Of a DNA stretch of 64,000 nucleotides, positions 44,350 through 52,623 are shown in pieces. The stretch covers positions 98,784-162,783 of the forward strand of contig NZ_FUXZ01000007.1 of assembly GCF_900167115.1 (NCBI RefSeq), read 5' to 3'. The DNA is from Eubacterium uniforme. Its GTDB lineage: Bacteria > Bacillota > Clostridia > Lachnospirales > Lachnospiraceae. The number at the start of each line of letters is the position of its first letter. The stretch's first letter is position 1. The translations under genes and the position numbers were made by a program. The notes beneath the pieces are model-generated. The model made no database searches. It was not told the origin of the DNA and worked only from the letters and a program-made list of their open reading frames with translations.

Positions 44350-46008
44350 ATGAAGAAGGATGAAGTGAAAATCATTCCTTTAGGCGGTTTAGATAAGATC
44401 GGAATGAATATAACTGCCTTTGAAACGGATGAAGACATTATTATTGTGGATTGTGGTATGTCTTTTCCGAGTGAGGATATGTTGGGAATTGATTATGTTA
44501 TTCCTGATATAACATATCTCATTTATAACAGAGAAAGGGTTAGAGCTTTTTTTATAACACATGGTCATGAAGATCATATAGGAGCTTTACCATATGTTTT
44601 AAAACAATTGAATGTGCCTATCTATGCTACGAAACTCACAATGGGTATTATAGAGGGCAAACTTGAAGAAGCTGAACTTATGGATGTCACTAAGAGGAAC
44701 GTGGTAAAATATGGTGATATTATTGAGACAGGCGACTTTAAGGTGGAATTTATAAGAACTAATCATAGTATTGCTGATGCGGCTGCATTAGCTATTACGA
44801 CTCCAGCAGGTGTGATTGTTCATACAGGTGACTTTAAGGTTGATTATACTCCAGTATATGGTGAGCCTATTGATCTTAAGAGATTCGCTGAACTTGGTAA
44901 TGAGGGAGTACTAGCAGTAATGTGCGATAGTACAAATGTTGTACGCCCTGGTTTTACTATGTCTGAACGTGCAGTTGGAGATAGAATAGATAAGATATTT
45001 GCTGATCATCCAAAGAACAGAATTATTATTGCGACATTTGCTTCAAATGTTGATAGAGTTCAGGAGATTGTAAATGCTGCGCAAAAGTATAATCGTAAAG
45101 TTATTATTGAAGGCAGAAGTATGGTTAGCATTTTTGATATTGCGCAAAAACTAGGATACCTTGAAGTTCCTGATAACATTATGGTTGATATTGAAGAAAT
45201 TGGTAATTATACTGATGAGCAGATTTGTCTCATTACAACAGGTAGTCAGGGAGAGGCTATGGCAGCGCTTTCACGTATGGCTTCATCAGCTCATAAGAAG
45301 GTTTCAATTTTTCCAGGAGATACTATTATATTTAGTTCAAACCCTATTCCTGGTAATGAAAAGGCGGTTACAAAAGTAATTAATGATCTTTATGATAAGG
45401 ATGCAGAGGTTATATTTGAGAATACTCATGTGTCAGGCCATGCTTGTCAGGAAGAGATAAAACTAATATATACACTTACAAAACCAAAGTATGCCATACC
45501 AGTTCATGGTGAGGTTAGACATTTAAAGGAGCATGCAAAACTCTGCAAGAGCCTTGGTATGGATAATGAACATATCTTTGTTTTACATAGTGGAGATGTT
45601 TTGAAATTAAGTCCTAAAAAGGGGAAAATTGTAGATAAAGTTGTAGCCGGAGAGGTTATGGTTGACGGTCTTGGCGTCGGTGATGTTGGTAATATTGTTC
45701 TTAGAGATAGACAAAGTCTATCAGAAAATGGTATTATGATTGTTGTTATGACGCTTGAAAGATATGGTTCAAGAATATTAGCAGGACCAGATATTGTTTC
45801 AAGAGGTTTTGTATATGTAAGAGAATCTGAGGATTTAATATATGAAGCACAGACTGTTGTAAGAGAAGCACTTGAAAGATGTTTAGGTTCAGGTGTTAAT
45901 GACTGGGGAAGAATCAAGACAGTCATTAGGGATACTCTTAGTGAGTTCTTATGGAAGAAGATTAAGAGAAGTCCTATGATTATTCCAATTATTATGGAAG
46001 TTGATTAA
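44350..46008 (+). CDS. rnj: Ribonuclease J
   Basis: A 552-residue metallo-beta-lactamase/beta-CASP nuclease with 5'-3' exonuclease and endonuclease activity in mRNA decay and rRNA maturation. Marks are the start KIIPLGGLDKIGMNITAFE, the zinc motif ITHGHEDHIGALPYV, HTGDFKVDYTP, CDSTNVVRPGFT and the beta-CASP motif HVSGHACQEEI with IPVHGEVRHLKEHAKL. Length is normal for RNase J1/J2. RBS AGGAGG lies just before the ATG. The gene is inserted between DUF1292 and the MltG-like gene compared with the Bacillus order. Confidence 0.97.
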   Translation: MKKDEVKIIPLGGLDKIGMNITAFETDEDIIIVDCGMSFPSEDMLGIDYVIPDITYLIYNRERVRAFFITHGHEDHIGALPYVLKQLNVPIYATKLTMGIIEGKLEEAELMDVTKRNVVKYGDIIETGDFKVEFIRTNHSIADAAALAITTPAGVIVHTGDFKVDYTPVYGEPIDLKRFAELGNEGVLAVMCDSTNVVRPGFTMSERAVGDRIDKIFADHPKNRIIIATFASNVDRVQEIVNAAQKYNRKVIIEGRSMVSIFDIAQKLGYLEVPDNIMVDIEEIGNYTDEQICLITTGSQGEAMAALSRMASSAHKKVSIFPGDTIIFSSNPIPGNEKAVTKVINDLYDKDAEVIFENTHVSGHACQEEIKLIYTLTKPKYAIPVHGEVRHLKEHAKLCKSLGMDNEHIFVLHSGDVLKLSPKKGKIVDKVVAGEVMVDGLGVGDVGNIVLRDRQSLSENGIMIVVMTLERYGSRILAGPDIVSRGFVYVRESEDLIYEAQTVVREALERCLGSGVNDWGRIKTVIRDTLSEFLWKKIKRSPMIIPIIMEVD

Positions 46009-46065
46009 TGGTATTTTGATTATTTGTATGTATGTTGGAATAAAATAAATTTATGAGAGGCGATT

Positions 46066-46521
46066 ATGAGTTTACTTAGAAAGACATCAACTGGATTTGC
46101 TAAGACAGTATTTAAGGTTGCAGTATATATTGTGCTTGGTCTTGTGTTGTTTTACGGATGTTCATATGCATATACTTATGGACAGAAAGTATTTTCTTCA
46201 AAAGGTATGGAATCAAAACCAGGTACAGATATTAAAGTTACAATTAAGAACGGAACAAGTGTAAAAAAGCTTGGTACAATTCTTGAGGATTATGGACTAA
46301 TAGAGGATGATTTTATATTCTATTTACAATCTATAGCATTTGAGTATAAAAAAGTAATTCCAGGTACATTTGATCTTAATACTTCAATGAGTGGTGAGGA
46401 GATTATCAGAGTGTTATCTACTGAACCACAGGAAGATGAAACTAGTACAGAGAAGGATAAAGAAACTGAAAAAGAAACTAAAGAAGAAAAAACTACAAAA
46501 AAAGATAAGGATGAAAAGTAG
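46066..46521 (+). CDS. Short MltG/YceG-like protein lacking the transglycosylase domain
   Basis: A 151-residue membrane protein with one N-terminal helix (about 17-38), an MltG-type LysM-like domain (about 55-125: VTIKNGTSVKKLGTILEDYG ... GTFDLNTSMSGEEIIRVL) and a K/E/T-rich tail. Full MltG is over 330 residues and has a catalytic glutamate in a downstream domain; here the protein simply ends after the accessory domain with a clean low-complexity tail, so it looks like a settled short form. Position matches Bacillus yrrL (mltG) before yrrM. It could modulate a separate MltG or only sense glycan (inference). Confidence 0.8.
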   Translation: MSLLRKTSTGFAKTVFKVAVYIVLGLVLFYGCSYAYTYGQKVFSSKGMESKPGTDIKVTIKNGTSVKKLGTILEDYGLIEDDFIFYLQSIAFEYKKVIPGTFDLNTSMSGEEIIRVLSTEPQEDETSTEKDKETEKETKEEKTTKKDKDEK

Positions 46522-46566
46522 TTTATAGTTTAGTTGGTCTTTAATACAGATAAAGGATGAATTGAT

Positions 46567-47208
46567 ATGATTAGTGATGAAAGAATCACAACATATATTA
46601 ATTCACTCGATAAAAATGATAATCCATTTTTAACTGAGCTTAGGAAAAAGGCTGAAGAAGATAGAGTTCCTATAATCAGAAAGGAAATGGAAAGTTTTAT
46701 AAGGGTTTTATTTAAGTTAAAAGAGCCGAAGAATATTTTAGAGCTGGGTAGTGCAATAGGCTACTCAGCCATTTTAATGAGTGAATGTATAAGTAGTGAT
46801 GGTAAAATAACTACAATTGAAAATTATGATAAACGTATTGTTCAGGCTAGAGAGAACTTTAAAAAGGCGGGGAAAGAAGATGTGATTACGCTTCTAGAAG
46901 GGGATGCCCTTGAAATCATAAGTAAGTTAGATGGTGAATATGATTTTATATTTATGGATGCTGCTAAGGCACAATACATAAATTATCTTCCACATTTAAT
47001 TAGACTTATGGAAAAAGGAGCAATCCTTCTAACCGATAACGTTCTTCAGGATGGAGATTTATTTGAATCACGTTACGGTATAATAAGAAGAAACCGTACA
47101 ATTCATACACGCATGCGTGAATACCTAGAAGCAGTAAAATCCAGCAACGAATTAGAAACAAGCATCGTTCAAATTGGTGATGGTATAACACTTAGTGTGA
47201 AATTGTAA
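46567..47208 (+). CDS. trmR: Class I SAM O-methyltransferase, probable tRNA 5-hydroxyuridine methyltransferase
   Basis: A 213-residue COMT-like methyltransferase: motif I ILELGSAIGYSAILMSE, TIENYDKRIVQARENF, LLEGDALEIISKLDG and FIFMDAAKAQYINYLP, with LLTDNVLQDG after it. It matches YrrM/TrmR in length and in its place before a U32 family gene; in Bacillus, TrmR methylates ho5U34 of tRNA to mo5U. A generic O-methyltransferase is the fallback. The spacing to the next gene is 81 bases. Confidence 0.83.
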   Translation: MISDERITTYINSLDKNDNPFLTELRKKAEEDRVPIIRKEMESFIRVLFKLKEPKNILELGSAIGYSAILMSECISSDGKITTIENYDKRIVQARENFKKAGKEDVITLLEGDALEIISKLDGEYDFIFMDAAKAQYINYLPHLIRLMEKGAILLTDNVLQDGDLFESRYGIIRRNRTIHTRMREYLEAVKSSNELETSIVQIGDGITLSVKL

Positions 47209-47289
47209 TTAGATGGCTAAATAACCATCTAAATCATTAAATATGTAAGTTCCTAAGTGAACGTAGAGAATTAAGAATGGAGAGATGAT

Positions 47290-48519
47290 ATGAAGAAACC
47301 TGAATTGCTATGTCCGGCAAGTAGTTTGGAAGTTTTGAAAACAGCGGTGAATTTTGGCGCGGATGCTGTTTATATAGGTGGCGAGGTTTATGGACTTCGT
47401 GCAAAAGCAAAGAACTTTTCACATGAAGATATGATAGAAGGTGTAAAATATGCACATGCTCATAATGTCAGAGTATTTGTTACAGCAAATATCTTAGCTC
47501 ATAATGCAGATCTTGCAGGTGTTAGAAAGTACTTTGAAGAATTAAAAGAAGTTGGAATGGATGCACTTATTATTGCTGATCCAGCTATATTTACAATAGC
47601 TAAGGAAGTTCTTCCGGATACAGAAATTCATATTAGTACACAGGCTAATAATACAAACTATGGTACATTTAATTTCTGGTGGAATTTAGGTGCTAAAAGA
47701 GTAGTTACAGCAAGAGAATTATCGCTTAAAGAAATAAAAGAAATTAGAGATAATATTCCAGAAGATATGGAGATTGAGACATTTGTTCATGGGGCTATGT
47801 GTATTTCATATTCGGGAAGATGTTTGCTTAGTAGTTTTATGACAGGTCGTGATTCAAATAAGGGAGCATGTACTCATCCATGTAGATGGCAGTATGCAGT
47901 TGTTGAGGAAAAACGACCAGGAGAATATATGCCTATATATGAAAATGAAAGAGGAACATATATCTTCAATTCAAAGGATTTATGTATGATTGAACATATT
48001 CCTGAACTAATAATGAGTGGTGTTGATAGTTTAAAGATTGAAGGACGTATGAAGACTGCTTTATATGTTGCAACAGTTGCAAGAACATATAGAATGGCAA
48101 TAGATGATTTTTTTGAAGATCCGCTTAAGTATAAAGAAAATATTCCTAAGTATGTTGAACTTATGAGTCAGGGTATTTATCGTCAGTATACAACAGGTTT
48201 TTTCTTTGGTAAGCCTGATGAAAATTCACAGGTTTATGATAAAAATGATTATGAACATAGTTATACTTATCTTGGAATTATTGGAGATGTTGATGAAGAC
48301 GGTATGTGTCATTTTGAACAGAGAAATAAGTTTAGTGTGGGCGATGAAATAGAAGTAATGAAGCCTGATGGAAGAGACATTAAGATTAAGGTTTCTAAGA
48401 TGATGGATGAAGAAGGTAATGAAGTTGAATCTGCACCACATCCAAAACAAAAACTTAAAGTTTATCTAGATGGTCAGGCAGAAATTGGCAATCTTATTAG
48501 AATGAAATCTGAGAAATAA
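47290..48519 (+). CDS. trhP: U32 family protein, probable tRNA uridine hydroxylation protein
   Basis: A 409-residue U32 family member with the family signature METFVHGAMCISYSGRC, then SNKGACTHPCRW and SLKIEGRMKTALYVA. The C-terminal part (about 325-409) is the beta-rich domain with DEIEVMKPDGR. The cysteines C161, C168 and others near 190 fit the iron-sulfur binding set. YrrO/TrhP proteins hydroxylate U34 of tRNA using prephenate-derived chemistry; the adjacent trmR would complete mo5U. The separate YrrN gene of Bacillus is absent, so this single protein would do the job, as E. coli TrhP does. The older 'collagenase-like peptidase' label is not supported by context. Confidence 0.87.
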   Translation: MKKPELLCPASSLEVLKTAVNFGADAVYIGGEVYGLRAKAKNFSHEDMIEGVKYAHAHNVRVFVTANILAHNADLAGVRKYFEELKEVGMDALIIADPAIFTIAKEVLPDTEIHISTQANNTNYGTFNFWWNLGAKRVVTARELSLKEIKEIRDNIPEDMEIETFVHGAMCISYSGRCLLSSFMTGRDSNKGACTHPCRWQYAVVEEKRPGEYMPIYENERGTYIFNSKDLCMIEHIPELIMSGVDSLKIEGRMKTALYVATVARTYRMAIDDFFEDPLKYKENIPKYVELMSQGIYRQYTTGFFFGKPDENSQVYDKNDYEHSYTYLGIIGDVDEDGMCHFEQRNKFSVGDEIEVMKPDGRDIKIKVSKMMDEEGNEVESAPHPKQKLKVYLDGQAEIGNLIRMKSEK

Positions 48520-48594
48520 TGATTATACAGTCTTATAGTGGTATATAGTATGTTAGACAACGCTTTAAAAAATTTAAAAAGTGTAAAAATTTGC

Positions 48595-48622
48595 TTGATT
48601 TTTTTATATAATTAGATACAAT
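48595..48622 (+). promoter_or_regulatory. Promoter of the small secreted protein gene
   Basis: TTGATT (48595-48600), 16 bp, TACAAT (48617-48622), followed by a strong TTAGGAGG ribosome site before the ATG at 48671. Confidence 0.6.
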
Positions 48623-48670
48623 GTACAGGTTGTATACATAATAATTTATTTACGGATTAGGAGGACGAAA

Positions 48671-49039
48671 ATGAAACATTTTAAAAGAATTATTATTTTA
48701 TCGACTGTATTAGTGTGTTTAGTAAGTATGACAGTTTCTGCAAAAGCAGGAAGCTATAGTTCTACATATAGCATGAAAGGTGGAGTTTTTTCAAAAAAAT
48801 GGATTGATCCTAAAAGCAAATGTACAGTAGATGTATTTCCTGAAATTGGAACACCAGGTGAAGATATGGCAGTTATATGGGCTAATAAGGTTTTTTTTGG
48901 ATGGGATGGAGACTACAAATGGACATCTTCGACTGAACCAGGAACAGTTACATTTAAATCAAGTAGAAGAAGAAAAGTTTGGTTAAGAAACTTTACAGGT
49001 ATTCGATGGGAAGGAAAGGTTACATTTTCTTGGGATTAA
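48671..49039 (+). CDS. Small secreted protein of unknown function
   Basis: A 122-residue protein with a clear signal peptide (MKHFKRIIILSTVLVC, likely cut at AKA/GSY, residue 27). The mature part of about 95 residues is rich in tryptophan, lysine and glycine, basic overall, with one cysteine and a predicted all-beta pattern ending WEGKVTFSW. I do not recognise a family. It has its own promoter and strong ribosome site, and a VanZ-like membrane gene follows 10 bases after its stop, so the two are likely co-expressed. A peptidoglycan- or polymer-binding role would fit the aromatic/basic surface, but this is a guess. Confidence 0.75.
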   Translation: MKHFKRIIILSTVLVCLVSMTVSAKAGSYSSTYSMKGGVFSKKWIDPKSKCTVDVFPEIGTPGEDMAVIWANKVFFGWDGDYKWTSSTEPGTVTFKSSRRRKVWLRNFTGIRWEGKVTFSWD

Positions 49040-49049
49040 GGTTTGAGAT

Positions 49050-49646
49050 ATGTATATTTTAGATTTACATCTTTTTCTTTTTGTGATAATTTTAATGTTT
49101 TTATTTGGTATGACAGTGATAATATGTAAAAAGAAAAAGACGAAGTATAGGAGACTTTTTTATTTTTTAATTGAAATATATTGTTTATTAATGGTAAAAG
49201 TTGTTGTTATGCCAATAGTTTTACTTAATGCAGTCAGTAGACATGATTTTATAAAACATTTAGGTAGAAAAGTTATATATGGTATTCAAACAATCCCGTT
49301 TCAAACAATAAAAAGTAATTTGACGCCAATCACATTTGCTGGAATAATACAAATATTTGGAAATATAATATTATTAATGCCGGTGGCAATTATTATAGTT
49401 TGGATAATTGAAGAGAAAAATATAATATTTGTTTTATCTCTTGGACTATTTGTTTCGATTATTGTAGAAGGAATGCAGTATATTATTAATGCGTTAACTT
49501 TGTATCCATCGCATGAAGTAGATGTTGATGATTTGATTTTAAATTATTTAGGATATATTCTGATGATTGGAGTTATTTATATTATTAAGAGAAAAAATAT
49601 TAATGTATACAATAAAGTAAGAAAAATGTTCGTGATAAATGAATAA
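49050..49646 (+). CDS. VanZ-like membrane protein
   Basis: A 198-residue protein with five hydrophobic segments and the VanZ family features: TIPFQTI near the middle, NIILLMPVAI and the motif HEVDVDDLILNYLGYILMIG near the end. VanZ itself lowers teicoplanin susceptibility; most relatives have no assigned role. No vancomycin cluster genes surround it. Ribosome site is weak (AAGG at 49039-49042). It follows the small secreted protein by 10 bases and ends before a terminator. Confidence 0.85.
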   Translation: MYILDLHLFLFVIILMFLFGMTVIICKKKKTKYRRLFYFLIEIYCLLMVKVVVMPIVLLNAVSRHDFIKHLGRKVIYGIQTIPFQTIKSNLTPITFAGIIQIFGNIILLMPVAIIIVWIIEEKNIIFVLSLGLFVSIIVEGMQYIINALTLYPSHEVDVDDLILNYLGYILMIGVIYIIKRKNINVYNKVRKMFVINE

Positions 49647-49651
49647 TTGAA

Positions 49652-49717
49652 AATGCTAAGAATATTACTTGACATTACTAACGCAAAGTGTTTAAATATT
49701 CTTAGCATTGATTTTTT
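49652..49717 (+). terminator. Long-stem terminator after the VanZ-like gene
   Basis: Perfect 15-bp stem (AATGCTAAGAATATT at 49652-49666 with 49695-49709) and a 28-base loop, then GATTTTTT. The loop is long and holds promoter-like boxes (see next entry). Confidence 0.8.
49669..49697 (+). promoter_or_regulatory. Candidate comM promoter inside the terminator loop
   Basis: TTGACA (49669-49674), 17 bp, TTAAAT (49692-49697). The -10 box overlaps the 3' arm of the preceding terminator, 50 bases before the comM GTG. Confidence 0.5.
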
Positions 49718-49746
49718 ATACCACGTCTAACAGAAATGGAGGATAT

Positions 49747-51297
49747 GTGGTAAGTAAAACTTATTGCGCGGTACTACAGGGTATAAGCGCAGAAATAATT
49801 AACATTGAAGTAGATATTGGTGAAGGTCTGCCATCATGTGAGATGGTTGGCCTTCTTTCGTCTGAAGTGCGTGAGGCCAAGGAGCGAGTTAAATCAGCTT
49901 TAAGGAACTCAGGCATTTTTTTGCCTTCAGGGAGAACTACAATTAGTTTATCCCCTGCTGATATCAGAAAGGAAGGCTCGGGATTTGATTTAGGAATTGC
50001 TGTTGGAATCATGATTTCATTGGGACTTATTGATGAAGAGAAAGTTAAGAACAAAATCTTTATCGGTGAACTTGGATTAGACGGTGAAGTTAAGAAAGTT
50101 AACGGTGTTTTAAACATGGTTATGGCAGCAAGGAATAAAGGATTTAAGGAGGCAGTTGTACCTTTAGCAAATGTAAAAGAAGCAACTATGGTTTCTGGAA
50201 TAAATATTATTTCATTTAAAAACCTAGAAGAGTTAGTGGTGGCTTTTGATAGTACTTTAAAATATGAAGAAACCGTAGATATTTCTAAAATTATTGATGA
50301 GGATGAAGACAAAGAGGAAGTATATGATTTTTCAAATGTTTATGGACAAGGTATAGCTAAAAGAGCAATTGAAATTGCTGTAAGTGGAATGCATAATATT
50401 ATGCTTGTTGGTCCACCGGGATGTGGTAAGTCTTTGATGGCAAAATGTATACCATCCATTATGCCAAAACTTAGTGTTGATGAGGCATTAGAAATTACAG
50501 GAATTCATAGCATGGGAGGAAGACTTGGTAATAATGAAGTGATTACAAAAAGACCATTTTTAAGTCCGCATTATACAACAACAATTACAGCACTTATGGG
50601 TGGCGGAAAGAATCCAAAACCTGGAGATATATCTCTTGCACATGGTGGTATTTTATATCTTGATGAATTTCCTGAATTTCCAAGAAAACAATTAGAAACA
50701 TTAAGGCAACCCATGGAAGATGGGCAAATTACCATATCTAGAGTTAATGGAAATTATACATATCCAGCTAGGTTTATGTTAGTTGCTTCTATGAATCCAT
50801 GTCCTTGTGGATATTATCCTGATAGGAACAAATGCAATTGTAGCATTTATCAAATAGAGAAATATAAATCAAAACTTAGTGGGCCGATGTATGATCGAAT
50901 TGATATATGTGTAAATGTTGAAAGTGTTAAGTTAGAGGAATTAATGAGTGATGATTATGATAAGAATGGTTTGCAGAATGATGTAAAAAGAGATACATCT
51001 AAAATTATTAGACAAAGAGTTGAAAGAGTAAGAAAAATTCAACTTGAAAGATTCAAAAATGAAAGCATAAAATTTAATTCGCAGATGAATAATGAACAAG
51101 TAAAAAAATATGCAAAAATGGATAGTGAGGCAGCGAAATTTTTAGGACAGGTTTTTGAGAAGAAAAAACTTAGTGCAAGAAGTTATTATAAGATAATAAA
51201 GGTTGCTAGAACCATAAGTGACATAGAAGGAAAAGAGTTTATAGATAAAACATCAATAGCAGAGGCAGTTGGATTAAGGGGGAATATCAATGAATGA
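49747..51297 (+). CDS. comM: ComM/YifB-type AAA+ ATPase (Mg-chelatase-like)
   Basis: A 516-residue protein with an N-terminal Lon-protease-like domain (VDIGEGLPSCEMVGLLSSEV, LSPADIRKEGSGFDLGIAVG) and an AAA+ core: Walker A GPPGCGKSLMAKC, Walker B ILYLDEFPEF, and a C-terminal domain with cysteines CPCGYYPDRNKCNC. ComM is a hexameric helicase that extends D-loops when natural transformation DNA is integrated. I choose the GTG at 49747 (TGGAGGA just upstream) as start; the upstream ATG at 49708 lies in the terminator. It overlaps dprA by 8 bases, and the pair suggests a recombination or uptake function. Confidence 0.93.
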   Translation: MVSKTYCAVLQGISAEIINIEVDIGEGLPSCEMVGLLSSEVREAKERVKSALRNSGIFLPSGRTTISLSPADIRKEGSGFDLGIAVGIMISLGLIDEEKVKNKIFIGELGLDGEVKKVNGVLNMVMAARNKGFKEAVVPLANVKEATMVSGINIISFKNLEELVVAFDSTLKYEETVDISKIIDEDEDKEEVYDFSNVYGQGIAKRAIEIAVSGMHNIMLVGPPGCGKSLMAKCIPSIMPKLSVDEALEITGIHSMGGRLGNNEVITKRPFLSPHYTTTITALMGGGKNPKPGDISLAHGGILYLDEFPEFPRKQLETLRQPMEDGQITISRVNGNYTYPARFMLVASMNPCPCGYYPDRNKCNCSIYQIEKYKSKLSGPMYDRIDICVNVESVKLEELMSDDYDKNGLQNDVKRDTSKIIRQRVERVRKIQLERFKNESIKFNSQMNNEQVKKYAKMDSEAAKFLGQVFEKKKLSARSYYKIIKVARTISDIEGKEFIDKTSIAEAVGLRGNINE

Positions 51298-52468
51298 TAA
51301 AATGTATTGGTTATGGCTTAGTGGCATAGATAATATGTGGTCTAAAAAAATAGAAATTTTAATAAAAAGATTTGGAAGTGCTGAAGAAATATATAAAGCA
51401 AGTAAAAAAGATATTATGGCTTTTTATAGAGATTACAATAAGGTGGAAGAAAATATAAATGATGTTGTATTTAATAGTAATAATCAAAATGATACTAAGT
51501 ATGTAATAAAAGGTCATAAAGTTGAGTTTACAATGGAAGATGTAAATAGAATTTTAGACAAAGAATATGGGAAGAAAAAGCTAGAAGATATGGTGAAAAT
51601 TATGGATAGGGAGAGAATGAAATTTACGTATATGGGTGATGAAAACTTTCCTATTAAATTATATGATTTAACAACTCCTGTATATACGCTTTTTTATATT
51701 GGTAAATTACCAGCTGGAAAGACCTGTAGCATAATTGGTGCAAGAAATTGTAGTGAGTATGGTAAAAAATATGCATTGACAGTTGGCGAAAATTTGGCAC
51801 GTGGAAATGTAGAGGTTATAAGTGGCATGGCTAGAGGAATTGATACATATGGTATGTATGGTGCATATCGTGGTGGAGCAAATGTATATGCAGTTTTGGG
51901 AAGTGGCGCAGATGTATGTTATCCGAAAGATAATTTAGAAATATATGAGGCCATAAAACAAAGAGGTGGAATTATATCAGAATATCCCCCAGGGTGTTTA
52001 GGGTTACCTTGGCATTTCCCGCATAGAAACAGAATAATAAGCGGCTTATCAGATTGTGTGGCTGTTATAGAGGCTAGAAAGAAAAGTGGATCATTAATAA
52101 CAGTTTCGTATGCTATACAAGAGGGGAAGGACATATATGCACTTCCAGGACGAGTTAGTGATGAATTAAGTGTAGGCTGTAATGAATTAATTAGAGATGG
52201 AGCAGCAGTTATTTTTGATGGTCGAGAAATTGTTTTTGATATTACTGGAAAAGAAATAAGGAGAAGAGTTAGTAAAAAAGCATTAAAGAATGAATTGGGA
52301 GATGAAAAATATAAGATATACAGTTTACTTTCTATGACACCTGAAAGTATTGAAAATATATCAAGAAAAGCTAATGTAAGTATTGATATTATTAGGTCAC
52401 ATTTGCTGGATTTAGAGATGAGTGGATACATTGTAGAAGTGACTTCTGGATATTATGTAAGAGGATGA
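51290..52468 (+). CDS. dprA: DNA processing protein DprA
   Basis: A 392-residue single-strand-DNA binding protein that loads RecA during transformation. The Rossmann-like core has CSIIGARNCSEYGKKYA, VISGMARGIDTYG, AVLGSGADVCYPKDN, HFPHRNRIISGLSD and EARKKSGSLIT, all typical. The last 60 residues form a winged-helix domain. The N-terminal SAM-like part (about 1-110) carries a longer, lysine-rich insert than usual. Overlap with comM implies coupling. No pilus or ComEC genes are in the window, so competence is not shown. Confidence 0.95.
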   Translation: MNDKMYWLWLSGIDNMWSKKIEILIKRFGSAEEIYKASKKDIMAFYRDYNKVEENINDVVFNSNNQNDTKYVIKGHKVEFTMEDVNRILDKEYGKKKLEDMVKIMDRERMKFTYMGDENFPIKLYDLTTPVYTLFYIGKLPAGKTCSIIGARNCSEYGKKYALTVGENLARGNVEVISGMARGIDTYGMYGAYRGGANVYAVLGSGADVCYPKDNLEIYEAIKQRGGIISEYPPGCLGLPWHFPHRNRIISGLSDCVAVIEARKKSGSLITVSYAIQEGKDIYALPGRVSDELSVGCNELIRDGAAVIFDGREIVFDITGKEIRRRVSKKALKNELGDEKYKIYSLLSMTPESIENISRKANVSIDIIRSHLLDLEMSGYIVEVTSGYYVRG

Positions 52469-52517
52469 TTTTTAAAAAACTAAAATCAAAAATTTTATTA
52501 AAAAAATAAAAATTTAC

Positions 52518-52546
52518 TTGCAAAAGATTCGAATAGGGTGTATAGT
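52518..52546 (+). promoter_or_regulatory. Promoter of topA
   Basis: TTGCAA (52518-52523), 17 bp, TATAGT (52541-52546) in the 155-base gap. AAGGAGATAAGG lies before the ATG at 52624. Confidence 0.68.
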
Positions 52547-52623
52547 TGCCTTGATTTGCTTTCAGAAGGGGAGCAAAAAAAGGGATGGTTTTATGAAAGA
52601 CCAAGAAGGAGATAAGGATTATA

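Noticed and set aside
52520..52580. tRNA-like sequence (AGATTCGAATAGGG)
   Set aside because: Only the T-loop-like GATTCGAAT is present; no acceptor stem pairing or anticodon arm can be drawn around it.
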